This document shows positions 33,755 through 43,331 of a stretch of 64,000 bases of DNA, piece by piece. The notes below the pieces were generated by a model. It searched no databases, had not been told where the DNA came from, and saw only the letters and a program-made list of their open reading frames with translations. The stretch lies in assembly GCA_964435925.1 (NCBI GenBank), contig CAYTBG010000002.1, forward strand, positions 1 to 64,000, read 5' to 3'. This stretch comes from SOIV01 sp964435925 (GTDB taxonomy: Bacteria > Acidobacteriota > Aminicenantia > Aminicenantales > Aminicenantaceae). Positions within the stretch are counted from its first letter, which is position 1. Every line of letters starts with the position of its first letter. Position numbers and translations under genes: made by a program.

Positions 33755-34978
33755 CTATGCCTCTTTGAGCCAATCTTTAAATTTGACCCAAAGACTTCTT
33801 TTTCTATCCTTAGATAGGGTTTTTTCTTTCCACCGGTCATACCCGAACAGGATAAGACCAACTGAAGCGGCATAATCCGGGGTATTGACTCTCTCTGCCA
33901 ACCCTCCTATGCCGCTTGGATCGCCGCGCCGCACAGGCAAATCAAAAATTTCCTCTGCGACTTCTTCCAGTCCTTCCAGCAGCGCTGTTCCGCCTGTGAT
34001 GACTATTCCAGAATTAAGAGATTTCTCGTATCCCATCCTTTTGATGTCATTATCAACCAAACGGAAGATTTCCTCTGCCCGGGGTTGAATGATATCAGCT
34101 AATAACTGTCTGGATAGTATACGAGGCTTTTTCCCCCTGCCCACTGAGGGGACTTCAATAGTATCTTCCTCGTCCATGGGGGGACTGGATACACAGCCAA
34201 ATTTCTTCTTTATCCTTTCTGCTTCAGGGATTGGTGTGCGGAGTCCGACAGCGATGTCATTGGTGAAATTATCTCCTCCGATCGGGATTATGGATGTGTA
34301 CCACAAGCTTCCTCGTTCAAAAATGGCTACTTCCGTTGTTCCTCCGCCCATATCGATCATGCCAACTCCAAGCTCCATTTCGTCGTGTGTAAGGGTAGAG
34401 CTGCTCGCTGCGATCTGGTTGAGAACAATTCGCTCAATTTCAATTCCAGCTCTTTCGATGCATGTTTTCAGGTTTTGAACAGAAGTCGTTGCGCTGGTCA
34501 CGATGTGAACATTGACTTCGAGCTTTATTCCGCTCATGCCGAGTGGGTCTTTTATTCCATCTTGCTCATCAACAACAAATTCTTGAGGAATAATATGAAT
34601 GATCTCTCTATCAGGGGGGATGGAGACAGCCTTGGATTGGTCGATAACTCGTTCGATGTCTTCCGGGGTTATCTCTTTGTTTTTACCCGAGACAGCAATA
34701 ACTCCTCTGCTGTTAAAACTTTTTATATGTGCTCCGGAAATTCCAACAAAGGCCGAATCTATTTCGACTCCTGCCATAAGCTCTGCCTCTTCCTGGGCTT
34801 TTTTGATCGCATTAACTGTGGCTTCCAGGTTGACCACAACTCCTTTTCTAAGTCCTCTGGAGTCGGTTGTCCCTATGCCAATAATCTCGATTTTTTTATC
34901 CTCTGTGATTTCACCGATAATAGCTGCAGTTTTTTTTGTCCCTATGTCGAGTCCGACAATATAATTATTTTTAGGCAT
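33755..34978 (-). CDS. ftsA: Cell division protein FtsA
   Basis: The 407-residue actin-like protein has the phosphate-1 motif IVGLDIGTKKTAAIIGE at the start, IDMGGGTTEVAIF and GGTALLEGLEEVAEEIF later, and a C-terminal amphipathic, basic helix (WVKFKDWLKEA) for membrane attachment. It anchors FtsZ and recruits the later divisome. Its first base overlaps the last base of ftsQ. Confidence 0.95.
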   Translation of the reverse strand: MPKNNYIVGLDIGTKKTAAIIGEITEDKKIEIIGIGTTDSRGLRKGVVVNLEATVNAIKKAQEEAELMAGVEIDSAFVGISGAHIKSFNSRGVIAVSGKNKEITPEDIERVIDQSKAVSIPPDREIIHIIPQEFVVDEQDGIKDPLGMSGIKLEVNVHIVTSATTSVQNLKTCIERAGIEIERIVLNQIAASSSTLTHDEMELGVGMIDMGGGTTEVAIFERGSLWYTSIIPIGGDNFTNDIAVGLRTPIPEAERIKKKFGCVSSPPMDEEDTIEVPSVGRGKKPRILSRQLLADIIQPRAEEIFRLVDNDIKRMGYEKSLNSGIVITGGTALLEGLEEVAEEIFDLPVRRGDPSGIGGLAERVNTPDYAASVGLILFGYDRWKEKTLSKDRKRSLWVKFKDWLKEA

Positions 34979-35847
34979 CAGTTTGCCTCCCTCTTAGGCT
35001 TGGGAATGCGTGCTCTGTATGGATTTTTCTTTGGTTTGATGATGAACCGATCTGGAAAGCGGAGGTCAACATATTCGAGGTATCCAAACTTTCCTAATCT
35101 GGCGCTGTATTTTTGGAACGCTTTGAGCTTCTGGGAAAACTGATCATTGCCAAGAATGAACTTTGTCTTTTTCTTTTTAAGTTGAACAGTAATATTTTCG
35201 TATTCACTAAGGTCCAGAACCTCAAGCTGCGCTTTCTCCGAAGGAGATAAGCTGCGAAGACATTCCCAGGCTAATTTTAGTTTTTCCTTATAGTCTTTTT
35301 GAAAATTATTCGAATCGACGAGAAGGGGAAGATCTAATTTTTCTGTTGATTCGATTCTCTCGAGATGAATACCTTCTTCGTCAATAAGATAAAGATTTTC
35401 TCTTTTCAACAGAGCGAGGGGCGTTCTATCTTTTATTTCGATCTTTAGAGTAGAGGGTAAAATTTTCCTTATGCGGACCTCTTTAATCCATCTGTGAGCT
35501 GCCAACGTCTCCTGGAGGTGCCCGATATCAAAAAGAAGAATATTTCCCACGTTTATATTCTCTAAATTTTGTTGGATTTCCTGTTTTACGTCAGGATTAC
35601 GACACACGATTATCATATCTCTTACTTCTAGATTATCCCAAGAAATCAGAAAAAGATAAGACTTCTGGACGGAATAGAAAATTCCGCCTATAAGAAGGAG
35701 ATAGAAAAAGATGTGCCAGAATCTGAGCTTCGCTTTTTTCTGGACTTTTTTTGTCTTTGTTTTCCCTTTTCCTCGCTGGAACTGCATATGCTGGGAAAAG
35801 AAGGGTCCTGCTCTTGTCTTCAAAGGCGGATTAAGGTAAGAAGCCAC
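34978..35847 (-). CDS. ftsQ: Cell division protein FtsQ
   Basis: The 289-residue protein has a basic cytoplasmic tail (GKTKTKKVQKKAKLRFW), one membrane helix (IFFYLLLIGGIFYSVQKSYL), a POTRA domain (NINVGNILLFDIGHLQETLA, VRIRKILPSTLKIEI) and a FtsQ domain ending with YVDLRFPDRFIIKP. It bridges cytoplasmic and periplasmic divisome parts. It lies two bases after murC. Confidence 0.92.
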   Translation of the reverse strand: MASYLNPPLKTRAGPFFSQHMQFQRGKGKTKTKKVQKKAKLRFWHIFFYLLLIGGIFYSVQKSYLFLISWDNLEVRDMIIVCRNPDVKQEIQQNLENINVGNILLFDIGHLQETLAAHRWIKEVRIRKILPSTLKIEIKDRTPLALLKRENLYLIDEEGIHLERIESTEKLDLPLLVDSNNFQKDYKEKLKLAWECLRSLSPSEKAQLEVLDLSEYENITVQLKKKKTKFILGNDQFSQKLKAFQKYSARLGKFGYLEYVDLRFPDRFIIKPKKNPYRARIPKPKREAN

Positions 35848-35849
35848 TA

Positions 35850-37238
35850 TTATCCTCTTCCCTCCAGGGTTTTTATAATATCCGGAATAATCTTGTAGAT
35901 GTTTCCTGCTCCCAGGACAAGAATTAAATCCCCGCTCTGAGCAACTTTACCTACGAGCGGGGGGATATTTTTCATATTATGTTCAAAAAAAACAATTTTA
36001 TGCCCGGACTGTTTGATTTCCTGATAAAGAACTCTGCCGGAGACACCAGCAATGGGTTTCTCTCCTGCGGCGTATATTTCTGTAGTGATGAGAACATCTG
36101 CGTCGGTGAAGGCTGTGGCAAAGCTTTTCATGAGAAGAGAGAGGCGGCTGAAGCGATGTGGCTGGAAGACTACAACACGCCTTCGTTTCCAGCCTCTCTT
36201 CGCCGCCTCTAAAGTGGCTATTATTTCTGTTGGGTGATGGGCATAGTCATCGATGATTATGATATCCCGGACTATTTTCTTTAATTCAAAACGGCGGCCG
36301 GCACCTTTAAAACTTTCTAAAGCCTGCAGGATAAGGCGCGGGGGGATATCTAAATCCAAACCGACAGCCACTGCGGCCATCGCATTGTAAATATTGTGAT
36401 TTCCGGGAACGTTTAGCCTCAGTTTCCCCAATTCCTTGCCCTTCCAGTAGAGTGTAGAAGAGGTCGAGAATTTATCAAAGTGTCTGTATCTGGCAAAAAT
36501 ATCGGCGTAGGGTGAGAATCCATAGTTGATTATTCTTCGATCAAGCGAGGGAATCAAATTTTTGAGATTTGAGTCGTCAAAGCAGAGAACTATAGGGCAG
36601 TAAAACGGAACTTTGTTGGCAAAATGGATAAATGTTTTTTTGACCTCATCCACTGTCATGTATTGATCTAAATGTTCATCATCCAGGTTTGTAAGCACAG
36701 CGATAAAAGGAGATAAATAGAGGAATGATCTGTCGCTTTCATCCGCTTCGGCTACGATGAAATCCCCATTTCCCAGTTTTCCGTGGGCGCCGATTGTGCT
36801 CAGACGGCCGCCGACGATAATGGTCGGGTCAAAGCCGCCCGATTCGAGGACCTGAGCAATCATCGAGGTAGCAGATGTTTTGCCGTGGGATCCTGCTACA
36901 GCAATTCCGTACTTCATCCGCATCAACTCTGCCAGCATTTCTGCCCTGGGAATAACAGGTATTTTGCGGCGCCTTGCTTCTTCGACTTCGACATTGTTCT
37001 TTTTTATGGCGGAAGAGATAACAACTACATCAGCCCCCTCTACTTTTTCTGCTTTATGACCGATAGATATCTTTGCTCCAAAGCGAGCGAGGCGCTGAGT
37101 CACTTCGCTCTCCTCAATATCTGTTCCTGAGATATTGTAATCCATGTTCAAGAGCACCTCTGCTATGCCGCTCATGCCCGTGCCTCCGATGCCGACCATG
37201 TGGATGTTATTGAGCTTTTTGTAAACGCGTTTTACCAC
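35850..37238 (-). CDS. murC: UDP-N-acetylmuramate-L-alanine ligase
   Basis: The 462-residue Mur ligase has the N-terminal HMVGIGGTGMSGIAEVL, the ATP loop GSHGKTSATSM near residue 115, and DDYAHHPTEI, the MurC signature. It adds the first amino acid to UDP-MurNAc in the cytoplasm. Standard length; it follows murG by 16 bases. Confidence 0.96.
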   Translation of the reverse strand: MVKRVYKKLNNIHMVGIGGTGMSGIAEVLLNMDYNISGTDIEESEVTQRLARFGAKISIGHKAEKVEGADVVVISSAIKKNNVEVEEARRRKIPVIPRAEMLAELMRMKYGIAVAGSHGKTSATSMIAQVLESGGFDPTIIVGGRLSTIGAHGKLGNGDFIVAEADESDRSFLYLSPFIAVLTNLDDEHLDQYMTVDEVKKTFIHFANKVPFYCPIVLCFDDSNLKNLIPSLDRRIINYGFSPYADIFARYRHFDKFSTSSTLYWKGKELGKLRLNVPGNHNIYNAMAAVAVGLDLDIPPRLILQALESFKGAGRRFELKKIVRDIIIIDDYAHHPTEIIATLEAAKRGWKRRRVVVFQPHRFSRLSLLMKSFATAFTDADVLITTEIYAAGEKPIAGVSGRVLYQEIKQSGHKIVFFEHNMKNIPPLVGKVAQSGDLILVLGAGNIYKIIPDIIKTLEGRG

Positions 37239-37254
37239 TGGTTCACTCCTTTAG

Positions 37255-38334
37255 CTACGCCTCCATAAGCTTAAAGCAGAGATTCGAGATTTTCTCTGAT
37301 ACTTTTTCTGTTTTCAGCGGAACCAAGTTCTTTTCCATTAGGGTTATCTTGTCCTTGTTTCGCAGAAAAGAAAATATTTTATCGGCAAAGATTTCGGGCG
37401 TGAATTCCTTTTCAAGAATGATCTCAGCGCCCCCTATTTTTTCCAATTCTCTGGCATTAAAATACTGGTGATTGTCCGTAGCTTGAGAAAAAGGAATCAG
37501 CAAAGATGCCTTTTGAGAAGCGATAAGCTCGGCTATGGTGGTCGCACCTGCTCGGCTTATGATTAAATCTGATTTCTGAAAATAATCGGCCATTTCAAAA
37601 AAATAGGGTGCGACGGTTACTTCCTTAAGCCCGTTTTGAGCGTAATTTTTTTTGACCCATTCATAATCTTTTTTTCCAGTCTGATGGAAGATCCTTAAAT
37701 TCTTTATTTCTTTTTTGAGAAGAGGAAGAGAAGCTATCATGGTCTTGTTCAAGAAATGAGATCCCTGGCTTCCTCCGAAGATAAGGACTGTGAGTTTTTC
37801 CGACTTTTCCTTGGGAGAGAGATGGTAGAACGCCTCTCTTACAGGATTTCCTATAAATATTCCTTTTCCCTTGAAAGAGGGAAGAGAGCTTTTAAAAGAG
37901 ACTACTGCTTGGTGCACCCAGGGAATCAGAAGGCGGTTTGTGAAACCGGGATAAAGATTCTGTTCAAGGATAAGCGTTGGGATTTTCATCAAGGAGGCAA
38001 GAAGCACAACGGGTCCTGAACTATAACCTCCTGCCCCTATGACCAGCCCGGGTCTTATGCGGAGGAGAATAACGAAAGATTTCAAGAAGGAGAGAGGAAG
38101 GAGAAGAAGAGATTTTACGGCTTTCAGGCCTCTTCCCTTAATTCCCTCGATATTCAATGTGACAAAATTCACATGATAATGCTTCATTATGTTTATTTCC
38201 ACTTCCCTCCTGCTCCCGATAAAAGTCAAATGAAAAGCAGGGTCTTTTTCTTTTAATTTGTCTCCCACAGCTAAGGCCGGGTAAAGATGCCCCGCAGTTC
38301 CTCCGCCGCTTATGATGATTTTTTTCTCCTTCAT
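37255..38334 (-). CDS. murG: UDP-GlcNAc:undecaprenyl-diphospho-muramoylpentapeptide GlcNAc transferase
   Basis: The 359-residue GT28 enzyme has SGGGTAGHLYPALA at the N-terminus, GAGGYSSGPVVLLA, the donor-domain GGSQGSHFLN, and ISRAGATTIAELIA. It turns lipid I into lipid II at the inner face of the membrane. Two bases separate it from ftsW. Confidence 0.96.
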   Translation of the reverse strand: MKEKKIIISGGGTAGHLYPALAVGDKLKEKDPAFHLTFIGSRREVEINIMKHYHVNFVTLNIEGIKGRGLKAVKSLLLLPLSFLKSFVILLRIRPGLVIGAGGYSSGPVVLLASLMKIPTLILEQNLYPGFTNRLLIPWVHQAVVSFKSSLPSFKGKGIFIGNPVREAFYHLSPKEKSEKLTVLIFGGSQGSHFLNKTMIASLPLLKKEIKNLRIFHQTGKKDYEWVKKNYAQNGLKEVTVAPYFFEMADYFQKSDLIISRAGATTIAELIASQKASLLIPFSQATDNHQYFNARELEKIGGAEIILEKEFTPEIFADKIFSFLRNKDKITLMEKNLVPLKTEKVSEKISNLCFKLMEA

Positions 38335-38336
38335 TT

Positions 38337-39482
38337 TTAATTATCTGTAAGGTTTGATTTATCAAACCCGCCTTTTCTTATTCGACTGGTACTCCTTCTC
38401 TGCGAGATATTGAGAAGAATGCCTATGCTGAAAAGAGTACATATGAGAGAAGACCTTCCGAAGCTGATCAGAGGAAGAGGGATGCCGGTTGGTGGACCCA
38501 AGCCCAGAACAATGCTTATGTTCAGCAAAGCTTGAGAAAAGATGGCCATCGTTAATCCTGCGGCGACAATTTGCGAGAAAAAATTGGGTGCTCTTTGGGA
38601 AATCACCAGTCCTCTCCAGAAAAAAACAAAGAAGAGAAGCAGGGTGAACATGGCGCCTATAAAGCCTATTTCTTCGCCCAAAATTGCATATATGTAGTCG
38701 GTGTGAGCGCAGGGAAGAAAGAAAAGTTTTTGGGTGCTTTCTCCGATACTTACCCCGAAGAAACCTCCTGAGCCAACTGCCAGCTTTGATTGGATACTCT
38801 GGAAACCAGCGCCCTGGGGATCTTTTGTAGGCGATAAAAAGGTGAAGACTCTGTTTATTCTGTATGAAGCCTGGAAAAGATAAAAGGCAAAAAGACCCAA
38901 AAAGAGAATTCCCAGGTAACTTAGGTGTTTGAACTTTACTCCCCCGATGAAGAGCATTATCGAGCAGATGATAAAGATGAGAAGGGCAGTACCGTAATCA
39001 GGCTCCTTTATGATCAAGAGGATAAACAGAAAAAGAACTGTCAGGGGGAAAAGAAGGGTCTTAAATTCATTCAATTTTTCTTTTTTCCGGTTAAAATAGG
39101 AGGCAAAAAACAAAATAAGGCTGATTTTTGCCAGTTCCGATGGTTGGAACCTGAGGCCGACGAGGTGGATCCAGCGGTTTGTATTAGCTAAAGCTGGCAT
39201 GAGTAAGCAGAGCACTAAGAGAGCAAAAGAGAGGATAAGAAGTCCATGGACAAAGTAAAAATTTTGGAAAAATGGCTTCCTTATGGGCATCATCAGAAAA
39301 ATAAGGACTATTCCAATCCCAGCCGCAATGCTTTGATTTATGAAGAAATGAAAAGAATTCTCATGTTTTTCACTGGCTAAAATGGCTGAAGAACTGTAAA
39401 CCATGATTAGCCCCATGGCGATCATGATGAGAGTCGTGAAGAAAAGAGGCTTATCAAAGCCGTAAGGTCTGAATATTTCCAT
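38337..39482 (-). CDS. ftsW: Lipid II polymerase/divisome protein FtsW
   Basis: The 381-residue SEDS-family protein has about ten membrane segments and the motifs MVYSSSAILA, ALANTNRWIHLVGLRFQPSE, EPDYGTALLI, and GIPLPLISFGRSSLI. It polymerises glycan together with FtsI. The last ten or so codons (GGFDKSNLTDN) lie in a small palindromic repeat also found at 48497, so the C-terminus appears to have been captured from a repeat. Five bases separate it from murD. Confidence 0.94.
   Translation of the reverse strand: MEIFRPYGFDKPLFFTTLIMIAMGLIMVYSSSAILASEKHENSFHFFINQSIAAGIGIVLIFLMMPIRKPFFQNFYFVHGLLILSFALLVLCLLMPALANTNRWIHLVGLRFQPSELAKISLILFFASYFNRKKEKLNEFKTLLFPLTVLFLFILLIIKEPDYGTALLIFIICSIMLFIGGVKFKHLSYLGILFLGLFAFYLFQASYRINRVFTFLSPTKDPQGAGFQSIQSKLAVGSGGFFGVSIGESTQKLFFLPCAHTDYIYAILGEEIGFIGAMFTLLLFFVFFWRGLVISQRAPNFFSQIVAAGLTMAIFSQALLNISIVLGLGPPTGIPLPLISFGRSSLICTLFSIGILLNISQRRSTSRIRKGGFDKSNLTDN
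38346..38376. repeat. Small palindromic repeat inside the ftsW 3' end
   Basis: GGTTTGAT and ATCAAACC (38351-38368) pair with a 2-base centre. The surrounding TGTA..CGCCTTTT matches 48497-48528 (TGTA..CACCTTTT). The repeat is translated as the final residues of FtsW. Confidence 0.55.
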
Positions 39483-39487
39483 AATTC

Positions 39488-40855
39488 TTATGGCCTCTCT
39501 TTCCCGAGCTCTTTGGCAAGGGATAGCACTTCGCGCTTGAAAACCCTGCCCCTTTCTTCAAAGTTTTGAAACATGTCAAAGCTTGTGCAGGCCGGTGCAA
39601 GAAGCACCACTTCTCGCGGTTTTGCTCGTGAATAACCGAGTCTCACTGCCTTTTCGATAGAGGAGACAGTCTCCATCGGAACAATTCCCTTGAGGGCAGT
39701 TCTTATTTTTTCCCTGGCCTCGCCAAGGAGGATGATCATTTTTACGTTTTCTTTGATAGGTTTTCTTAATTTTTTAAAATCACCTCCCTTATCCCTTCCT
39801 CCTAAGATGAGAATGATTTTGCGGTCAAAGCTCTGGATAGATTTTGAGGTAGCGTCCACGTTTGTGGCTTTGGAATCATCATAAAAATCAACTCCTCTTA
39901 TTGTTGCAGCTTTCTCAAGCCTGTGCTCAAGACCTCGAAAGCTTTTGATCGGTTCTTTTATTCTGGAGGGCGGGATACCCAGGACATGACCCACCAGGGC
40001 ACTGGCCATGATGTTCTCCTGGTTGTGGATTCCGAGAAGAGGAATTACAGAAGTTTTTATGAGCTTCTCCTCTTCTTTGTTAGAGAGAACGATCCAATCT
40101 CCGTTAAGAAAACATCCTGGAGAAACTTTGCCGTTTCGGCTGAAAGCGTAAACCTGAAATTCCCCTTCCTCTTTTAATGCCCAGACCAGCGGGTCATCTC
40201 TATTAAGAATAGCAATATCGTTTTCTCTCTGAGAGATGATGAGTTTCTTTTTTGCCTCATAATAATCTGCGAAGGAAGGATGCCAGTCCAGGTGATCCGG
40301 AGAAATGTTGAGAAGAACTGAGACAGAGACTCTGAATTCTTCGATATGCTCAAGCTGGAAGCTTGAGATTTCCGTAACATAAATATGATCGTCTTCGCTG
40401 TTATCGACAAAACCTATCAAAGGTGTTCCTATATTGCCGGCAAGGTAAGTTTTGAGTCCTCCTTCTTCCAGAATTTTTTGGGTTAATGTAGCTGTGGTGG
40501 ATTTCCCGTTCGATCCGGTTATGCCCACAATTTTCCCCTTTAAGAATTTATAGGCCAGCTCTATTTCGGAGATAATTTTTACTCCGTTCGCTCTGGCGGC
40601 TTCAAGCTCGGGGAGCCAGGGAACTCCCGGGCTGGGCACAATCAAATCAGCTTCCATGAAGGATTTTTGATCGTGCGTTCCGGTTTCTACTGCAACGCCC
40701 TTTTCCTCCCAGGATGAGATTTTTTGATCCATTTCTTCCAGCTTCTTCTTTTCGCTGACCTTCACCCGAGCTCCGTGATGGAGAAGAAAATTGCAGAGAG
40801 CTTCCCCTGTACTGCCTAAGCCTACGACCAGAACTCTTTTTCCTTCCAGATTCAT
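39488..40855 (-). CDS. murD: UDP-N-acetylmuramoyl-L-alanine-D-glutamate ligase
   Basis: The 455-residue Mur ligase starts with RVLVVGLGSTGEALCNFLL, has the ATP loop GITGSNGKSTTATLTQ, ITEISSFQLE and the C-terminal DDSKATNVDATSKSI and LAPACTSFDMFQNFEERG, all diagnostic for MurD. It adds D-glutamate. One base after mraY. Confidence 0.96.
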   Translation of the reverse strand: MNLEGKRVLVVGLGSTGEALCNFLLHHGARVKVSEKKKLEEMDQKISSWEEKGVAVETGTHDQKSFMEADLIVPSPGVPWLPELEAARANGVKIISEIELAYKFLKGKIVGITGSNGKSTTATLTQKILEEGGLKTYLAGNIGTPLIGFVDNSEDDHIYVTEISSFQLEHIEEFRVSVSVLLNISPDHLDWHPSFADYYEAKKKLIISQRENDIAILNRDDPLVWALKEEGEFQVYAFSRNGKVSPGCFLNGDWIVLSNKEEEKLIKTSVIPLLGIHNQENIMASALVGHVLGIPPSRIKEPIKSFRGLEHRLEKAATIRGVDFYDDSKATNVDATSKSIQSFDRKIILILGGRDKGGDFKKLRKPIKENVKMIILLGEAREKIRTALKGIVPMETVSSIEKAVRLGYSRAKPREVVLLAPACTSFDMFQNFEERGRVFKREVLSLAKELGKERP

Positions 40856-40856
40856 T

Positions 40857-41945
40857 TTACCTCAGTTTCAGAGCGGTGAGGCTGAAGAGGGCAAAGACGA
40901 TTCCAGCGATCCAGAACCGAATGACGATCTTCTCCTCAGACCATCCTGTGAGCTCGAAGTGATGATGGAGAGGGGCCATCTTGAAAATTCTTTTTCCTCC
41001 GGTCAGTTTGAAGTAAAAAACTTGAAGAAGAACAGATATTGCTTCCAGGATGAAGACTCCAGCAACCATGAAAAGAAGAAATTCTTGTTTTATCAAGATA
41101 GCGATGATACCGATGGTTCCTCCCAGAGATAATGCTCCGGCATCTCCCATAAATATTTGGGCAGGATGGCAGTTAAACCAGAGAAAGCCTAAGCAGGCTC
41201 CGGCCATAGCTCCCGCAAATACCGTAAGTTCGGCTGCAGCGGGAACCCGGACAATATTCAGGAATTCAGACCAGTCAGCGCGACCCACGACATAGCAAAG
41301 AACTATAAAGGCGCTGGAACTGATGAAAGTAAGACCGATGGCCAGTCCATCAAGTCCGTCAGCAAGGTTGACCGAATTTGATGACCCCACCAGAATAAGC
41401 ATAATCCAGGGGAGATAGAACCAACCAAAATAAGGAAACCATTTCTTAAAAAAAGGAAGGCTCAAATGAAGGCTGAACTCCCCTGTAAAGCCAAGATAAA
41501 TAAGAATGAGCCCGATGACTGCAGATATGCCAATTTGAAAAAAAAGCTTATGGCGTATGATGAGTCCTTTAGATTTTGCCCTTTTGATTTTCAGGAAATC
41601 ATCCCAGAAGCCGAGAAGGCCAAATAACAGCATGGTGCTCATTGCCAGTCTCACATAAGTATTACTCAGATCTCCCCAGAGAAACGCAGGGATTATTGTC
41701 GCCCCGATGATAAGAATTCCTCCCATCGAGGGAGTTCCTCTTTTTTCCAGGTGAGATGCTGGTCCGTCAGGGCTGATCTCCTCTCCTATCTGGTATTTAT
41801 TCAGCATCTTGATGACCCATGGGCCAAAAATAAGGCATAGAAGAAAGGCTGTTAGTCCGGCCAGGGCTGTTCTTACTGTGATGTAGCGAAACACATTGAA
41901 GAAAATGAAGAATTCTCTCAGCGGAACCAGAAGATAATAAAGCAC
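40857..41945 (-). CDS. mraY: Phospho-N-acetylmuramoyl-pentapeptide-transferase
   Basis: The 362-residue integral membrane enzyme has about ten helices and the conserved GTPSMGGILII, NLADGLDGLAIG and PLHHHFELTGWSE motifs. It loads the muramoyl-pentapeptide onto undecaprenyl phosphate, making lipid I. One base separates it from murF. Confidence 0.97.
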   Translation of the reverse strand: MLYYLLVPLREFFIFFNVFRYITVRTALAGLTAFLLCLIFGPWVIKMLNKYQIGEEISPDGPASHLEKRGTPSMGGILIIGATIIPAFLWGDLSNTYVRLAMSTMLLFGLLGFWDDFLKIKRAKSKGLIIRHKLFFQIGISAVIGLILIYLGFTGEFSLHLSLPFFKKWFPYFGWFYLPWIMLILVGSSNSVNLADGLDGLAIGLTFISSSAFIVLCYVVGRADWSEFLNIVRVPAAAELTVFAGAMAGACLGFLWFNCHPAQIFMGDAGALSLGGTIGIIAILIKQEFLLFMVAGVFILEAISVLLQVFYFKLTGGKRIFKMAPLHHHFELTGWSEEKIVIRFWIAGIVFALFSLTALKLR

Positions 41946-41946
41946 G

Positions 41947-43329
41947 TTATCGCCTTTCCATTTTTAATCTTTCGACAATTTTTTCTATTTCTATTTTTCT
42001 TGAGCCCTTGACCAGGATAAGATCCCCTTCTTGGAGGAGAGTTAATATTTCTTCTGCAGCCTCCTCTGAATTTTTAAAAGAGAAAATTTGGTCTGCCCGC
42101 ATTCCTGAAGAAAGAGCTCCATCAGCCATATGCTGGCTAAGAATACCCACTGTTACCAGGATGTCCCATCCTGATTCTGCAACTTGTTTTCCAGCCTGAA
42201 TATGGTATTCAACCTCTTTTTCTCCAAGCTCAAGCATATCGCCCAAGACCGCTATTTTTCTCTTGGAAGGGAGAGAAGCCAGCGCCTTCAAAGCTGCTTC
42301 GAGTGCTGCCGGGTTTGAGTTGTAAGAATCATCTATAAGCCTGATGTTTTTTGCTAAGCAAACGAGGGTACCTCTATGGGAAAAGAGCTTGAGTGTTATT
42401 ATTTGAGGGAGAATATCCTCGAAGGGGATGGATAAAGCCTTTACTGCAGCCGCAGCTGCCAGAAAATTGTAGAGGTGGCTTTCGTACAAGAAAGGAAGGC
42501 TTATTTTCTCCTCCCTGTTTCCGTATCTTAACTCGAAAGACATTCCTTCCCACCCAACTTTTTGGATGTTCTGGGCCCGAACTTCACATTCCGCAGAAAG
42601 ACCGAATAAGATCTTCTTGCCTTTCCAATCTTCTGCTATTTTTTTGACCAGGGGATCATCTCCGTTGAGGACCGCTATTCCGTCATTTTTGGCCCCATCG
42701 AGAATCTCTTTTTTGGCTAAGGCGATCTCTTCTATGGAGTTGAAAAACTGGAGATGAACGGGTTTGATGTTAGTTATGACAGCTATGTCTGGAGGAGCAA
42801 TCCGGGTCAGAGTTTTTATTTCACCTGGAGCGGACATGGCCATCTCCATTACTGCGACCTCATGCTTATCCGTCAGCTTAAGAAGGGAGAGGGGAACGCC
42901 CAACTGGTTGTTAAAGTTTCCTTCAGACTTGAGGACGTATAAATTTCGAGAAAGGAGGCGCCAGGTGAACTCTTTGGTTGTTGTTTTTCCAATGCTTCCT
43001 GTAATCCCGATCACTTTGACAGGGTGCTCGGAGAGAACCTGTCCAGCGAGTTTATGGAGAGCTTCGAGAGTATCCTTAACCTGAATCAGAGCGATGTCCT
43101 TGTCGGGAATGGTTATCTTATGGGAAATAACAGCACCTGAAGCTCCTTTCTTGACTGCTGCGGGGACAAAATCATGGCCGTTCCGTTCGGAAATTAAAGC
43201 AAAAAAGAGTTCACCCGGCTCTGTTAGACGAGAATCTATATTGAATTTATGAAATGAGAGAGAGGGCGAGCCCTGAAGGATTTTCCCCCCCATTTTTTCT
43301 GCTGTTTCGCTCAAGCGGAGATTAACCAA
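41947..43329 (-). CDS. murF: UDP-N-acetylmuramoyl-tripeptide-D-alanyl-D-alanine ligase
   Basis: The 460-residue ligase has the ATP loop ITGSIGKTTTKEF, the MurF-type MEMAMSAPGEIKTLTRIA, and DDSYNSNPAALEAAL. It attaches the D-Ala-D-Ala dipeptide, which requires a Ddl enzyme; no ddl is in this operon. Two bases after murE. Confidence 0.95.
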   Translation of the reverse strand: MVNLRLSETAEKMGGKILQGSPSLSFHKFNIDSRLTEPGELFFALISERNGHDFVPAAVKKGASGAVISHKITIPDKDIALIQVKDTLEALHKLAGQVLSEHPVKVIGITGSIGKTTTKEFTWRLLSRNLYVLKSEGNFNNQLGVPLSLLKLTDKHEVAVMEMAMSAPGEIKTLTRIAPPDIAVITNIKPVHLQFFNSIEEIALAKKEILDGAKNDGIAVLNGDDPLVKKIAEDWKGKKILFGLSAECEVRAQNIQKVGWEGMSFELRYGNREEKISLPFLYESHLYNFLAAAAAVKALSIPFEDILPQIITLKLFSHRGTLVCLAKNIRLIDDSYNSNPAALEAALKALASLPSKRKIAVLGDMLELGEKEVEYHIQAGKQVAESGWDILVTVGILSQHMADGALSSGMRADQIFSFKNSEEAAEEILTLLQEGDLILVKGSRKIEIEKIVERLKMERR

Positions 43330-43331
43330 TT

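Noticed and set aside
34385..35143. 252-codon plus-strand frame
   Set aside because: It is antisense to ftsA/ftsQ, overlapping both, and has a Ser/Asn/Phe-rich composition without any motif.
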